Below are positions 13,824-20,490 of a stretch of DNA of 20,568 nt, one piece after another. The stretch is taken from assembly GCA_021203805.1 (NCBI GenBank), contig JAJQAM010000053.1:1-20568 (forward strand), written 5' to 3'. This DNA is from Coprobacillus sp. (lineage in GTDB: Bacteria > Bacillota_I > Bacilli_A > RFN20 > CAG-826). Position numbers and translations under genes: made by a program. The first letter of the stretch is position 1, and each line of letters opens with the position of its first letter. Under the pieces are notes generated by a model, which saw only the letters and a list, made by a program, of their open reading frames with translations, was not told the origin of the DNA and ran no database searches.

Positions 13824-14337
13824 AGAAATCGATATAATAAGTCTTTCTTAAATCGATTGGGAAATAGGTATCGGCGGCTTCCTGTATCTCTAGCACAAAC
13901 TCATAGAGATTGATCCAGCCGTAGTTACCAGTGAAATAGGCCTCACCCTCCGCTAGGTCACTCGTTCTCACGTATATATCATAGATATAAACCCAGTATG
14001 AGGACTCCGACTCACTATTATAGAAGCGAATTACCATCTCTCCGTTTTGATTATTGCCGTGGAAATTCTCTATCTTTCTCTGATAGCGGAGCTCATAGAC
14101 CGTTTCATAGATATAGCTATTGGCGTAATCATCTTTTCCGATGTAATACTCCACTGCTCTCTTTTCATTTCCCTCGTTTTCAAGGACGGGGGTCACGTAA
14201 TATATTTCAATAGTATCGCCAAACTCTTCATCAATACTTATTTCAATAGCGGGCCAATAATATGGGGGATAATAGGTTCCGCAGCCGCTGACCATCGGAA
14301 CAAGAGCGAGGAGAAGAAATAGTTTTTTGCCTTTCAT
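13822..14337 (-). CDS. Predicted lipoprotein 2, tyrosine-rich, unknown function
   Basis: I do not recognise this 171-residue protein. Its signal peptide is MKGKKLFLLLALVPMVSGC. The lipobox VSGC (Cys19) predicts cleavage by LspA and anchoring to the outer face of the membrane. The mature part is acidic and aromatic, with many Tyr (YYPPYYWPAIEISIDEEFG at its start) and alternating patterns that suggest beta strands. After the lipid cysteine it resembles its upstream neighbour (W-x2-I followed by acidic and hydrophobic residues and a D/K-x-I-x-I-x-Y strand), so the pair may be paralogues. It begins directly after the lipoprotein 1 stop, with GGAGG 10 nt upstream, and is the last gene of the pheST operon. 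Confidence 0.85.
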   Translation of the reverse strand: MKGKKLFLLLALVPMVSGCGTYYPPYYWPAIEISIDEEFGDTIEIYYVTPVLENEGNEKRAVEYYIGKDDYANSYIYETVYELRYQRKIENFHGNNQNGEMVIRFYNSESESSYWVYIYDIYVRTSDLAEGEAYFTGNYGWINLYEFVLEIQEAADTYFPIDLRKTYYIDF

Positions 14338-14790
14338 TTATTTGTCCTCCACGCTAAGAAGGTAGTCAGCTTTACCGACTCTTACTTCTTCAATTAAGTC
14401 ATCAAAATAAAAGGAAGATCCTTTATAGTTTTTAATCGTTCCATCCCCAAAAATGTAATAATTTGGGATGACGGTAAGCGAAAAATCGCACCCGACAAAT
14501 TCAAAGCTAAGCACTTCTTTAGTGTAGTCAAGGCTTGGGTCTTCTTCATCGTCTTTATCGGGGTTATACTCTAAAATCATAAGCTGGTCATAGGTAAGAC
14601 AGATCTCATCGTAGTCTACTACTGAGTAGGTCTCTTTGACCTTTTTATCTTCATAGGTAATACTAACCTTCTCGCATGGAGCAAGGTCAAAATCCATATC
14701 GATATATCTCCAGGTTGTGGGAGCGGTTATCCCTGAGCATGAGGAGAGAAAACAGGCGCTTATAAGCAAAGCGGGCGCTATCTTTTTCAT
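14338..14790 (-). CDS. Predicted lipoprotein 1, unknown function
   Basis: I do not recognise this 150-residue protein. The N-terminus MKKIAPALLISACFLSSC is a signal peptide with lipobox LSSC (Cys18), predicting a membrane-anchored surface lipoprotein. The mature part has a TTWRYIDMDFDLAPCEKVSITY stretch and further strand-like segments rich in Asp, Glu and Tyr. Two mature cysteines (in LAPCEK and DEICLTY) and a third in FVGCDF could form a disulphide. The ATG overlaps the stop of the YceD-like gene by one base (TAATG) without a Shine-Dalgarno, so it is probably translated by coupling. The similar arrangement in lipoprotein 2 suggests tandem duplication and divergence. Confidence 0.85.
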   Translation of the reverse strand: MKKIAPALLISACFLSSCSGITAPTTWRYIDMDFDLAPCEKVSITYEDKKVKETYSVVDYDEICLTYDQLMILEYNPDKDDEEDPSLDYTKEVLSFEFVGCDFSLTVIPNYYIFGDGTIKNYKGSSFYFDDLIEEVRVGKADYLLSVEDK

Positions 14791-15278
14791 TACTTTAAAT
14801 CTAACTCATCAAGCGCGTCAAAGGGGCTTGATTTACTCCTTTCTTCATTAAGTTCATCCTCGGTTAGGACGCTATAGCCATCTCCTCCCTTAGGGAGAGT
14901 GGCTCCTTTTTTATGGAGGTTAAAGGGAACAGTGGCCACGATTAAGTCTAAAACGCACTCATCGAGGTCAATATAGCCGTCTCTACCTACTGGGTCGATT
15001 CCGTTTTCCTCGTCATTTTCATAGGCGAAGATAAATTTTTCATTTTCCGTGTGAGTATACTCTATTTCTTCAAGGGTATAAGCGCAGGGGACAATAGCGG
15101 TATATTTAACTTTTAAGTCAACGTTAAGATACTCGTCAAGCTTAGTAATCACCGCTTTAGAGTGGCACGCTTTTACTCCAATGATATGCGAAGGGGAAAA
15201 GAGCTCACTAGGAAAAGAGGAATCAAATTCAATGGTTTCGCTTTTTCCTTCACTAAAAGAATTAAAATTAATTTTCAT
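14790..15278 (-). CDS. YceD/DUF177-family protein
   Basis: The 162 residues fit the DUF177 (YceD, YlbN) family, linked to ribosome assembly or 23S rRNA accumulation and usually encoded just before rpmF (ribosomal protein L32). Supporting features are the early VKACHSKAVITKLDEYLNVDLKVKYTAIVPCAYTLEEIEY region, then a short acidic segment and GYIDLDECVLDLIVATVPFNLHKKG, which matches the family's central D-L-x3-V-x-D-x-I-x4-P pattern. The C-terminus ends SPFDALDELDLK, like the family's DPR(L/F)-x2-L-x2-L ending. The CxxxCxGLCPxCG segment of many members is missing. No rpmF follows; two lipoprotein genes do. The start overlaps the pheT stop by one base. The assignment is by pattern, not by strong identity. 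Confidence 0.75.
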   Translation of the reverse strand: MKINFNSFSEGKSETIEFDSSFPSELFSPSHIIGVKACHSKAVITKLDEYLNVDLKVKYTAIVPCAYTLEEIEYTHTENEKFIFAYENDEENGIDPVGRDGYIDLDECVLDLIVATVPFNLHKKGATLPKGGDGYSVLTEDELNEERSKSSPFDALDELDLK

Positions 15279-17668
15279 TATCCACGTAAGACCGCCTTAT
15301 GACGTTTATAGAGTTCAAATTTAATGTTATCTTCAACAAGCGTTACTTCTTTTTCCTCAAGGGTGTGAGTGTCGCTAGCGTATGTCACAGAAATGGCCAC
15401 TGACTTCGAGCCAGGGGCAATGCCCTCTCCCTCATAGATATCAAAAACGGAGGTATCAATAACGAGGCCGTTAGAGTTAGCCTTAATTGTTTTACATAGG
15501 TCACTTATAGAGACCTCTTTACTTACGATGAAGGCAAGATCATGAGTCACTGAAGGGTAGCGGGATATCTTCTCCATTTTAGATGGAGAAACCTTCATAT
15601 TAAGGAGAGCGTCAAGCTCAATTTCTAAGATGAGGACTTTATTATTCTTTAGCTCATAGCGAGAGAGAAGAGAGGGGTGAACCTCTCCTAAATAGCCAAT
15701 CCTCGTGCCTCCGACGGAGATAAGTGCTGATCTATAAGGGTGAAGCTCTTTGACATCTTTATTCTCTTCAAGTTTGTAGCGGCTCCCCTCGATTCCAAGA
15801 AGATGGAAGATAGCTTCAAGGTGGCCTTTTAGGTCATAGAAGTCATATTCCCTCGTAGTGAGAAGAGACTGCTCAAGCTTTTTATTAGCGAGGCCTATAC
15901 ATAAATGATGCTTATAGCTATTTCTCGAAGTAATCTCAGATATTTCAAAAAGGGCTAAGTTCTTATTCTGCCTTGAAATGTTATAGGAAATCGCTTTGAG
16001 CATTGAGTGAGACAATGACGTTCTAACCACTTCATGATCATCCGTAAGTGGATATTTAATGTGATAGGAGTCGTTATCAAAGAAAGAGGTAAAAGCATCT
16101 TCTTTAGCGCTTAGTAAGGTGTAAGTAAGGATTCTATCAAGTCCTTTACTTATAAGTAAATCACTAATAAGGCTTATCTTCTCTTGAAGAGGAGAGACCC
16201 CGCCGATAGCGGCTTCAAAGCTAGGAAGAACACTTGGGATATTATCGTAGCCAAGGAGTCTACCGACCTCTTCGGATAGATCTTCCCAGCAAGATATATC
16301 AAGCCTAAAGGAAGGCACAACTGCTACAAAGCTATCTTTCTTACTCGTCACCTTAAAGTAGAGACGGGTGAGAGCGCTATTAATCTCATCACTTGTAAAG
16401 CTAGTGCCTAGACGGCTATTAATATCGCTATACGTAGCGCTAATTTCATGTACTTTTTCGGTTTCACTCTGATAGGAGAGGCGCTGAGAAAACTCATTTG
16501 CCCCGCATATCTGTTTTAATAGTTCACTAGTAAGATTAATCACAAACTCGCTTTGGAAATGGTTAGTGCCTTTTACAAAGCGGGAGCTAGATTCACTCGC
16601 GAGGCCTAGTCTAGCCGAGGTATGTCTAATAGTGGCTCCGTCAAAGGAAGCGGACTCAATAACAACGCTTGTGGTATCACTATCCACCGCGCAGGTTAGA
16701 GAGCCCATCACTCCGCCAAGGCACATCGGCGTATCTTCACTACATATACAAATATCGCCTTTAATAATCTTATAGGTTTTCTCGTCTAAGGCGACAAAGT
16801 CGCCTTCATAGCTATCTTTTGCGATAAGGGTGTGTCCTTTTAATTTAGCTCTATCATACATATGAAGAGGCTGACCAGTAAGAAGCATCACGTAGTTACC
16901 AATATCAATTACGGGAGAGATAGAGCGGACGCCCATGGCCATAAGATAGCGTGTAAGCCACTGGGGCGACTCCCCTTTATTATCTATTCCCTTTATTTCT
17001 TTAGCGGCAAACTGGGTGCACCTACTTGTCATGCTGCTTACTGTAAAATCGGTCTTATAGGTCGCTAGCTCTTTGGCGGTGGGCACCACTACTTTTCTAT
17101 TAAAGATCGCGCCGACTTCGCGGGCAATATTTATAACAGAAAGAAGATCAGGTCTATTTGCGAGAATAGAGAGCGAGAGGACGTAGTCATCAAGGCCAAG
17201 GTAAGAGAGGACATCTTCACTACCAACCTCGGCGTCTTCCCCTAGCTCAATAATCCCTTCGTACTCTTCAGGCTTTAAATACTTTTTATCGATTCCAAGT
17301 TCTAATATCGAGCAGCACATTCCTTCGCTGTCATATCCTCTAATCACGGAGTGATTAATCTTACCGCCAAGAAGCTCGCACCCCTCAAGGGCGACACATA
17401 CCTTTAGGCCTTTTCTCGCGTTAGGGGCCCCGCACACAATCTGCTTAACGCCGTATTTACTTCCTAGATCAATTTTGCATATATGAAGATGGGTCTCAGG
17501 GATGAGCTCGCACTCTTTTATTTCGCCGACGCATAGCTTAGTAGCGTAGGCTAAAGGACGGGTCTCTTCCACTTCGATACCGGCGTAGGTAAGGCCAGTC
17601 GAAATATCCTCTGGAGTGAGTCCAGAGAGATCTACAAACTGCGATAAACACTTAAGGGAGACGTCCAT
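15278..17668 (-). CDS. pheT: Phenylalanyl-tRNA synthetase beta subunit
   Basis: PheT pairs with PheS as an alpha2-beta2 class II synthetase; the beta subunit binds tRNA-Phe and edits mischarged Tyr. The 796 residues are normal length. In order it shows an OB-fold tRNA-binding domain (about 40-150, VGEIKECELIPETHLHICKIDLG and QIVCGAPNARKGLKV). The B3/B4 editing domain follows (SSRCTQFAAKEIKG, RSISPVIDIGNYVMLLTGQPLHMYD, GGVMGSLTCAVDSDTTSVVIESASF), then B5, the inactive catalytic-like core, and a C-terminal anticodon-binding FDX-ACB domain (SRYPSVTHDLAFIVSK to the end). It starts 2 nt after the pheS stop, with AGGTG about 8 nt upstream. The TAATG overlap links it to the YceD-like gene. Confidence 0.97.
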   Translation of the reverse strand: MDVSLKCLSQFVDLSGLTPEDISTGLTYAGIEVEETRPLAYATKLCVGEIKECELIPETHLHICKIDLGSKYGVKQIVCGAPNARKGLKVCVALEGCELLGGKINHSVIRGYDSEGMCCSILELGIDKKYLKPEEYEGIIELGEDAEVGSEDVLSYLGLDDYVLSLSILANRPDLLSVINIAREVGAIFNRKVVVPTAKELATYKTDFTVSSMTSRCTQFAAKEIKGIDNKGESPQWLTRYLMAMGVRSISPVIDIGNYVMLLTGQPLHMYDRAKLKGHTLIAKDSYEGDFVALDEKTYKIIKGDICICSEDTPMCLGGVMGSLTCAVDSDTTSVVIESASFDGATIRHTSARLGLASESSSRFVKGTNHFQSEFVINLTSELLKQICGANEFSQRLSYQSETEKVHEISATYSDINSRLGTSFTSDEINSALTRLYFKVTSKKDSFVAVVPSFRLDISCWEDLSEEVGRLLGYDNIPSVLPSFEAAIGGVSPLQEKISLISDLLISKGLDRILTYTLLSAKEDAFTSFFDNDSYHIKYPLTDDHEVVRTSLSHSMLKAISYNISRQNKNLALFEISEITSRNSYKHHLCIGLANKKLEQSLLTTREYDFYDLKGHLEAIFHLLGIEGSRYKLEENKDVKELHPYRSALISVGGTRIGYLGEVHPSLLSRYELKNNKVLILEIELDALLNMKVSPSKMEKISRYPSVTHDLAFIVSKEVSISDLCKTIKANSNGLVIDTSVFDIYEGEGIAPGSKSVAISVTYASDTHTLEEKEVTLVEDNIKFELYKRHKAVLRG

Positions 17669-17670
17669 TT

Positions 17671-18717
17671 TTATTTCACCTGTTTTGTAAATTGATGAAG
17701 GAATCTGACATCATTTGTATATAGTCTTCTTATATCATCGATGCCGTATCTGAGCATCGCGATTCTTTCAATTCCGATTCCAAAGGCAAAGCCGCTATAC
17801 TCTTTAGGGTCATAGCCGTTCATCTCGAGAACATGGGGATGAACCATGCCGGCGCCTAAAACCTCGATATAGCCGGTTCCTTTACACATCGAGCAGCCTT
17901 TCCCATTGCAGTTAAAGCAGGACACTGCGACCTCGACGCTTGGCTCGGTAAAAGGGAAATAGGAGGGAGTCATTCTAATCTCTCTCTTCTCTCCAAACAT
18001 GCTTTTTAAAAATAACTCAAGAGTTCCTTTTAGATGGGCCATTGAGATATCATGGTCCACGAGAAGGCCCTCGACCTGGGCAAACTGATGAGAGTGAGTG
18101 GCGTCGTCATCGTCTCTTCTATACGTTTTACCTGGGCAGATAATTTTAAAAGGAGCACCCGCTTTCTCCGCCATAGTGCGGACCTGCATAGAAGAGGTCT
18201 GAGTGCGTAGTAAGAGCCCATCTTCCCTTAGGAAGAAGGTATCCTGCATATCACGAGCGGGGTGATCAGAAGGGATATTTAAAAGAGTAAAGTTATTATC
18301 TTCAGTTTCAACCTCAGGGCCCTCAACAACCTCGTAGCCCATCTTAGTAAAGATATCAATTATTTCGTTTTCCACGATATAGAAAGGATTAAGAGCGCCT
18401 ACAGTGCTATCTCTTCCGGGCACCGAAAAATCAATAGCTTCCGCTTTTAAGCGCTCGTTAAGCTCTTTAAGAGTTATCTCATCAAGCTTTGCGTTATAGA
18501 GCTCTTCAACTTCATTTCTAACTTCATTAAGAAGAGCCCCGCTTTCCTTTCTCTCATCCGGAGGGAGAGAAGCAAGTTCACTACTAATCGAAGAGAGTTC
18601 ACTCTTTTTAGAGAGATATTTATTACGAAAATTAGTCGCTAGACTACTATCGGTAATCTTTTCGACTTCTTCTCTAAGTTTATTTCTTAGTTCACTAATT
18701 CGATCTTTAACGCTCAT
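17671..18717 (-). CDS. pheS: Phenylalanyl-tRNA synthetase alpha subunit
   Basis: PheS is the catalytic subunit that activates phenylalanine and charges tRNA-Phe. The 348 residues contain the N-terminal coiled coil (about 1-85), motif 1 near EIIDIFTKMGYEVVEGPEVE, RTQTSSMQVRTM and motif 2 (YRRDDDDATHSHQFAQVEGLLVD). A cysteine cluster CFNCNGKGCSMCKGTG and motif 3 (GFAFGIGIERIAMLRYGIDDIR) follow. The N-terminus fits the family, so the ATG at 18717 is the likely start. It lies only 9 nt after an extended -10, leaving a leader of about 3 nt: no T-box and no usable Shine-Dalgarno. Gene order SpoU enzyme-pheS-pheT matches B. subtilis ysgA-pheS-pheT, with an XRE gene inserted here. Confidence 0.97.
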   Translation of the reverse strand: MSVKDRISELRNKLREEVEKITDSSLATNFRNKYLSKKSELSSISSELASLPPDERKESGALLNEVRNEVEELYNAKLDEITLKELNERLKAEAIDFSVPGRDSTVGALNPFYIVENEIIDIFTKMGYEVVEGPEVETEDNNFTLLNIPSDHPARDMQDTFFLREDGLLLRTQTSSMQVRTMAEKAGAPFKIICPGKTYRRDDDDATHSHQFAQVEGLLVDHDISMAHLKGTLELFLKSMFGEKREIRMTPSYFPFTEPSVEVAVSCFNCNGKGCSMCKGTGYIEVLGAGMVHPHVLEMNGYDPKEYSGFAFGIGIERIAMLRYGIDDIRRLYTNDVRFLHQFTKQVK

Positions 18718-18726
18718 AACCTAGTG

Positions 18727-18769
18727 ATTATAACATAGAATATAACAATTTTTTATAAAAACTTGTTAT
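18727..18769 (-). promoter_or_regulatory. pheS promoter with inverted repeat over the -35 position
   Basis: The minus strand has a perfect extended -10, TGTTATAAT (18727-18735), 9 nt before the pheS ATG. Upstream lies a long inverted repeat: ATAACAA and TTGTTAT arms (18742-18748, 18763-18769), with TTTTT/AAAAA continuing inside past one mismatch. It occupies the -35 position and follows the XRE gene stop by 12 nt. It may be an operator, or a weak terminator for the XRE gene. Confidence 0.6.
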
Positions 18770-18781
18770 TTTACCTTTTCT

Positions 18782-18997
18782 TTACCGATTGAGTGGTTTA
18801 ACCACTAGCTCCATCCCTAAAGCGTTTAATATCTTTTCAATGGTATCGATTGTAACCCCTCTCTCTTTATAAGACTCAATACGGGAAATCTGGGCTCTAT
18901 CTAGGCCCGTGAGAGCGGCAAGCTCAGTTTGAGAAAGGCCTAAAGAGAGGCGCTTCTCCTTAATAAGACGGCAGGTATTTTCTAGTGATTCACTCAT
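18782..18997 (-). CDS. Small XRE-family helix-turn-helix regulator
   Basis: The 71-residue protein is essentially one Cro/C1-type helix-turn-helix domain: IKEKRLSLGLSQTELAALTGLDRAQISRIESYKERGVTIDTIEKILNALG spans almost the whole chain, with the recognition helix at about 35-43. The C-terminal GMELVVKPLNR resembles HigA/HipB-type antitoxin regulators, but no toxin gene is adjacent. I chose the ATG at 18997 over a GTG 12 codons upstream, because TGCTATTAT and a 6-nt spacer place this ATG at +1 of a leaderless transcript. A GTGTA-TACAC palindrome in its promoter suggests autoregulation. It could also act on the pheS promoter 64 nt downstream of its stop. Target and signal are unknown. Confidence 0.85.
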   Translation of the reverse strand: MSESLENTCRLIKEKRLSLGLSQTELAALTGLDRAQISRIESYKERGVTIDTIEKILNALGMELVVKPLNR

Positions 18998-19033
18998 AGG
19001 ATTATAATAGCACTTCCGTGTAAATAAATACAC
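18998..19033 (-). promoter_or_regulatory. Promoter and possible operator of the XRE gene
   Basis: On the minus strand TGCTATTAT (19004-19012) is an extended -10 followed by AATCCT and then ATG, so +1 falls on the A of the start codon. An overlapping TATAAT (19001-19006) is 3 nt from the ATG. GTGTA and TACAC arms separated by 6 nt (19018-19033) form a palindrome at the -35 position, a typical place and size for an XRE repressor site. Confidence 0.5.
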
Positions 19034-19050
19034 AAAAAGATCAAAAAAAA

Positions 19051-19779
19051 TTAGATAGATTTAGGATTAAGGAAATAGAACATAATAATACCGGCGGCGA
19101 CGCCGACATTAAGAGAGTCAATACCGCTCATTTTAATAGAGACTTTATAGTCCGCAAGAGAAATAATCTCCTCACTTGCTCCATGAGCCTCGTTTCCAAG
19201 GACGAGTAAAAAGGGAGTTTTGACACGAATTCCGGTTAACGTATCTTCATTTTGTATACATGTAGCGTATATTGTATGACTCTTAGTAAAGGAGTGAATA
19301 TCTCTTTCTACAATAGGAAGAGTAAAGATCGCGCCTTTAGAGGCACTGATGACTTTCTCGTTATAAATAGAGACACAGCCCGGGGAGAGCACCACTCCGT
19401 CCATCCCAAGCGCCAAAGCGGTTCTAAGGATGGTTCCCATATTTCCAGGGTCACGGATATCATCTAAATAGAGGAGTTTATCCTCCTTTTCAAGCGGTAT
19501 TTCTTCCATTTTGCATATAAAGATGACATCACTACTATTTACAAGGGAGGAGAGCTTATGAAGAATAGCCTCACTTACCTTATAGTAAGTGATGCCCTCT
19601 ATTTCTTCTATCTCATAAGGGGTAAAGACCGTGTCCACTACTCCGGCCTTAAGGGCCATTTCATAGTTAAACTTCCCCTCCGCGAGAAACTTTCTCTCTT
19701 TTTTCATAAAAGAAGGGGAAGCCTTTAGGCGAGAGGCGTATTTAACAACTTGGTTTTCTAGAGAGGTTATACTAGTCAT
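19051..19779 (-). CDS. SpoU/TrmH-family RNA methyltransferase
   Basis: This is a SPOUT-fold SAM-dependent RNA ribose 2'-O-methyltransferase. The 242 residues show a short N-terminal substrate-binding domain (about 1-95) and then the three family motifs. Motif 1 is YLDDIRDPGNMGTILRTA with the RNA-binding Asn and Arg, motif 2 is LLVLGNEAHGASEEI, and motif 3 is IKMSGIDSLNVGVAAGIIMF, forming the SAM-binding knot. Position beside pheST matches the B. subtilis YsgA neighbourhood; the target nucleotide cannot be read from sequence. The ATG overlaps the metallopeptidase stop by 8 nt (ATGACTAG), with AAGGA about 7-8 nt upstream, so the two are cotranscribed. A run of eight or more T follows the stop without a clear stem. 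Confidence 0.92.
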   Translation of the reverse strand: MTSITSLENQVVKYASRLKASPSFMKKERKFLAEGKFNYEMALKAGVVDTVFTPYEIEEIEGITYYKVSEAILHKLSSLVNSSDVIFICKMEEIPLEKEDKLLYLDDIRDPGNMGTILRTALALGMDGVVLSPGCVSIYNEKVISASKGAIFTLPIVERDIHSFTKSHTIYATCIQNEDTLTGIRVKTPFLLVLGNEAHGASEEIISLADYKVSIKMSGIDSLNVGVAAGIIMFYFLNPKSI

Positions 19780-20419
19780 TTCTTATTCCTTTTTTAAGAC
19801 GGGTTTGGACCTCATCGTAGTGCGGATAGTATTTATAGACTACATTATAGAAGTTTTTTGAGTGATCAAAATAGAAATAATGCGCAAGCTCATGAACAAT
19901 AACAGAGTCTATTACCTCTTCATCGTAGTGAATAAGCATCATAGAGAAAGTCAAGGTATGCGTTTTTTTCGAGTTAGTGCCCCACCTAGTTTTCATCTCC
20001 CTCACTCTCACTTTATATGGATCTACTATACCCATAAGTTTTTCGTAGTAAGTCACTCTCGAGTTAATAATCTTTAAAAGCAAAGCTTTTAACTCTTTAG
20101 TGAGCTCTTCTTTATCATCGTATTCTATATAGGGATAATTAGAAAATTCAATATAGCCTTTAGGGAGAGTGATCTCGTATCGATATCCAAATAAATAGAT
20201 AAAACTAGGGCCGTATAATTCTTGAGTTTTAGCTCTTTCAATGAGCTTTAGGGCGAATTTATCAAGGCCTCTATTAATCTCTTTAAGAGAGGCACTAAGA
20301 GGACAGGTAACTTTAAACTCCCCGTTAATAAAGCGGTAATAGGTTCTCTTCTGCTTTTGATAAAAGATATTAACTTTATACTCTCTACCATTAACTATAT
20401 AAGTAGATTCTTTTTTCAT
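19772..20419 (-). CDS. YgjP-like zinc metallopeptidase (DUF45, M48-related)
   Basis: The 215 residues carry the zinc-binding HELAH motif in VIDSVIVHELAHYFYFDHSKNFYNVVYKYYPHY. A third histidine in DHSKNF and the preceding MKTRWGTNSKKTHTLTFSMMLIHY are the hallmark of the YgjP/WSS-like (DUF45) family. No signal peptide is visible, so it is probably cytosolic. Physiological substrates of this family in bacteria are poorly known. I chose the ATG at 20419. TATAAT ends 7 nt upstream, so +1 would be the base just before the ATG. A GTG one codon earlier is the alternative. It overlaps the SpoU-type gene by 8 nt, suggesting a two-gene operon. Confidence 0.85.
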   Translation of the reverse strand: MKKESTYIVNGREYKVNIFYQKQKRTYYRFINGEFKVTCPLSASLKEINRGLDKFALKLIERAKTQELYGPSFIYLFGYRYEITLPKGYIEFSNYPYIEYDDKEELTKELKALLLKIINSRVTYYEKLMGIVDPYKVRVREMKTRWGTNSKKTHTLTFSMMLIHYDEEVIDSVIVHELAHYFYFDHSKNFYNVVYKYYPHYDEVQTRLKKGIRND

Positions 20420-20426
20420 CACTACT

Positions 20427-20468
20427 ATTATAAAGGAAAAGCCTCTCTATTTATTAGCGAAATAAATA
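20427..20468 (-). promoter_or_regulatory. Leaderless promoter of the metallopeptidase operon
   Basis: On the minus strand a perfect TATAAT (20427-20432) is followed by AGTAGTG and then the ATG. TATTTATT and AATAAATA (20448-20455 and 20461-20468) form an 8-bp inverted repeat with a 5-nt loop over the -35 position. No Shine-Dalgarno sequence fits between the -10 and the start codon. Confidence 0.55.
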
Positions 20469-20490
20469 AGAACTAATGACATAGTAAAAA

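Noticed and set aside
18718..18781. T-box leader for pheS
   Set aside because: The extended -10 is 9 nt from the start codon, leaving no room for a leader RNA. No specifier loop or T-box sequence is present. ileS likewise has only 6 nt upstream.
18782..18997. Toxin-antitoxin module
   Set aside because: The XRE protein looks antitoxin-like, but there is no small toxin gene on either side.
136..20419. UGA read as tryptophan (Mycoplasma code)
   Set aside because: Tryptophans in conserved positions use TGG and mutS2 ends in TGA at the expected length.
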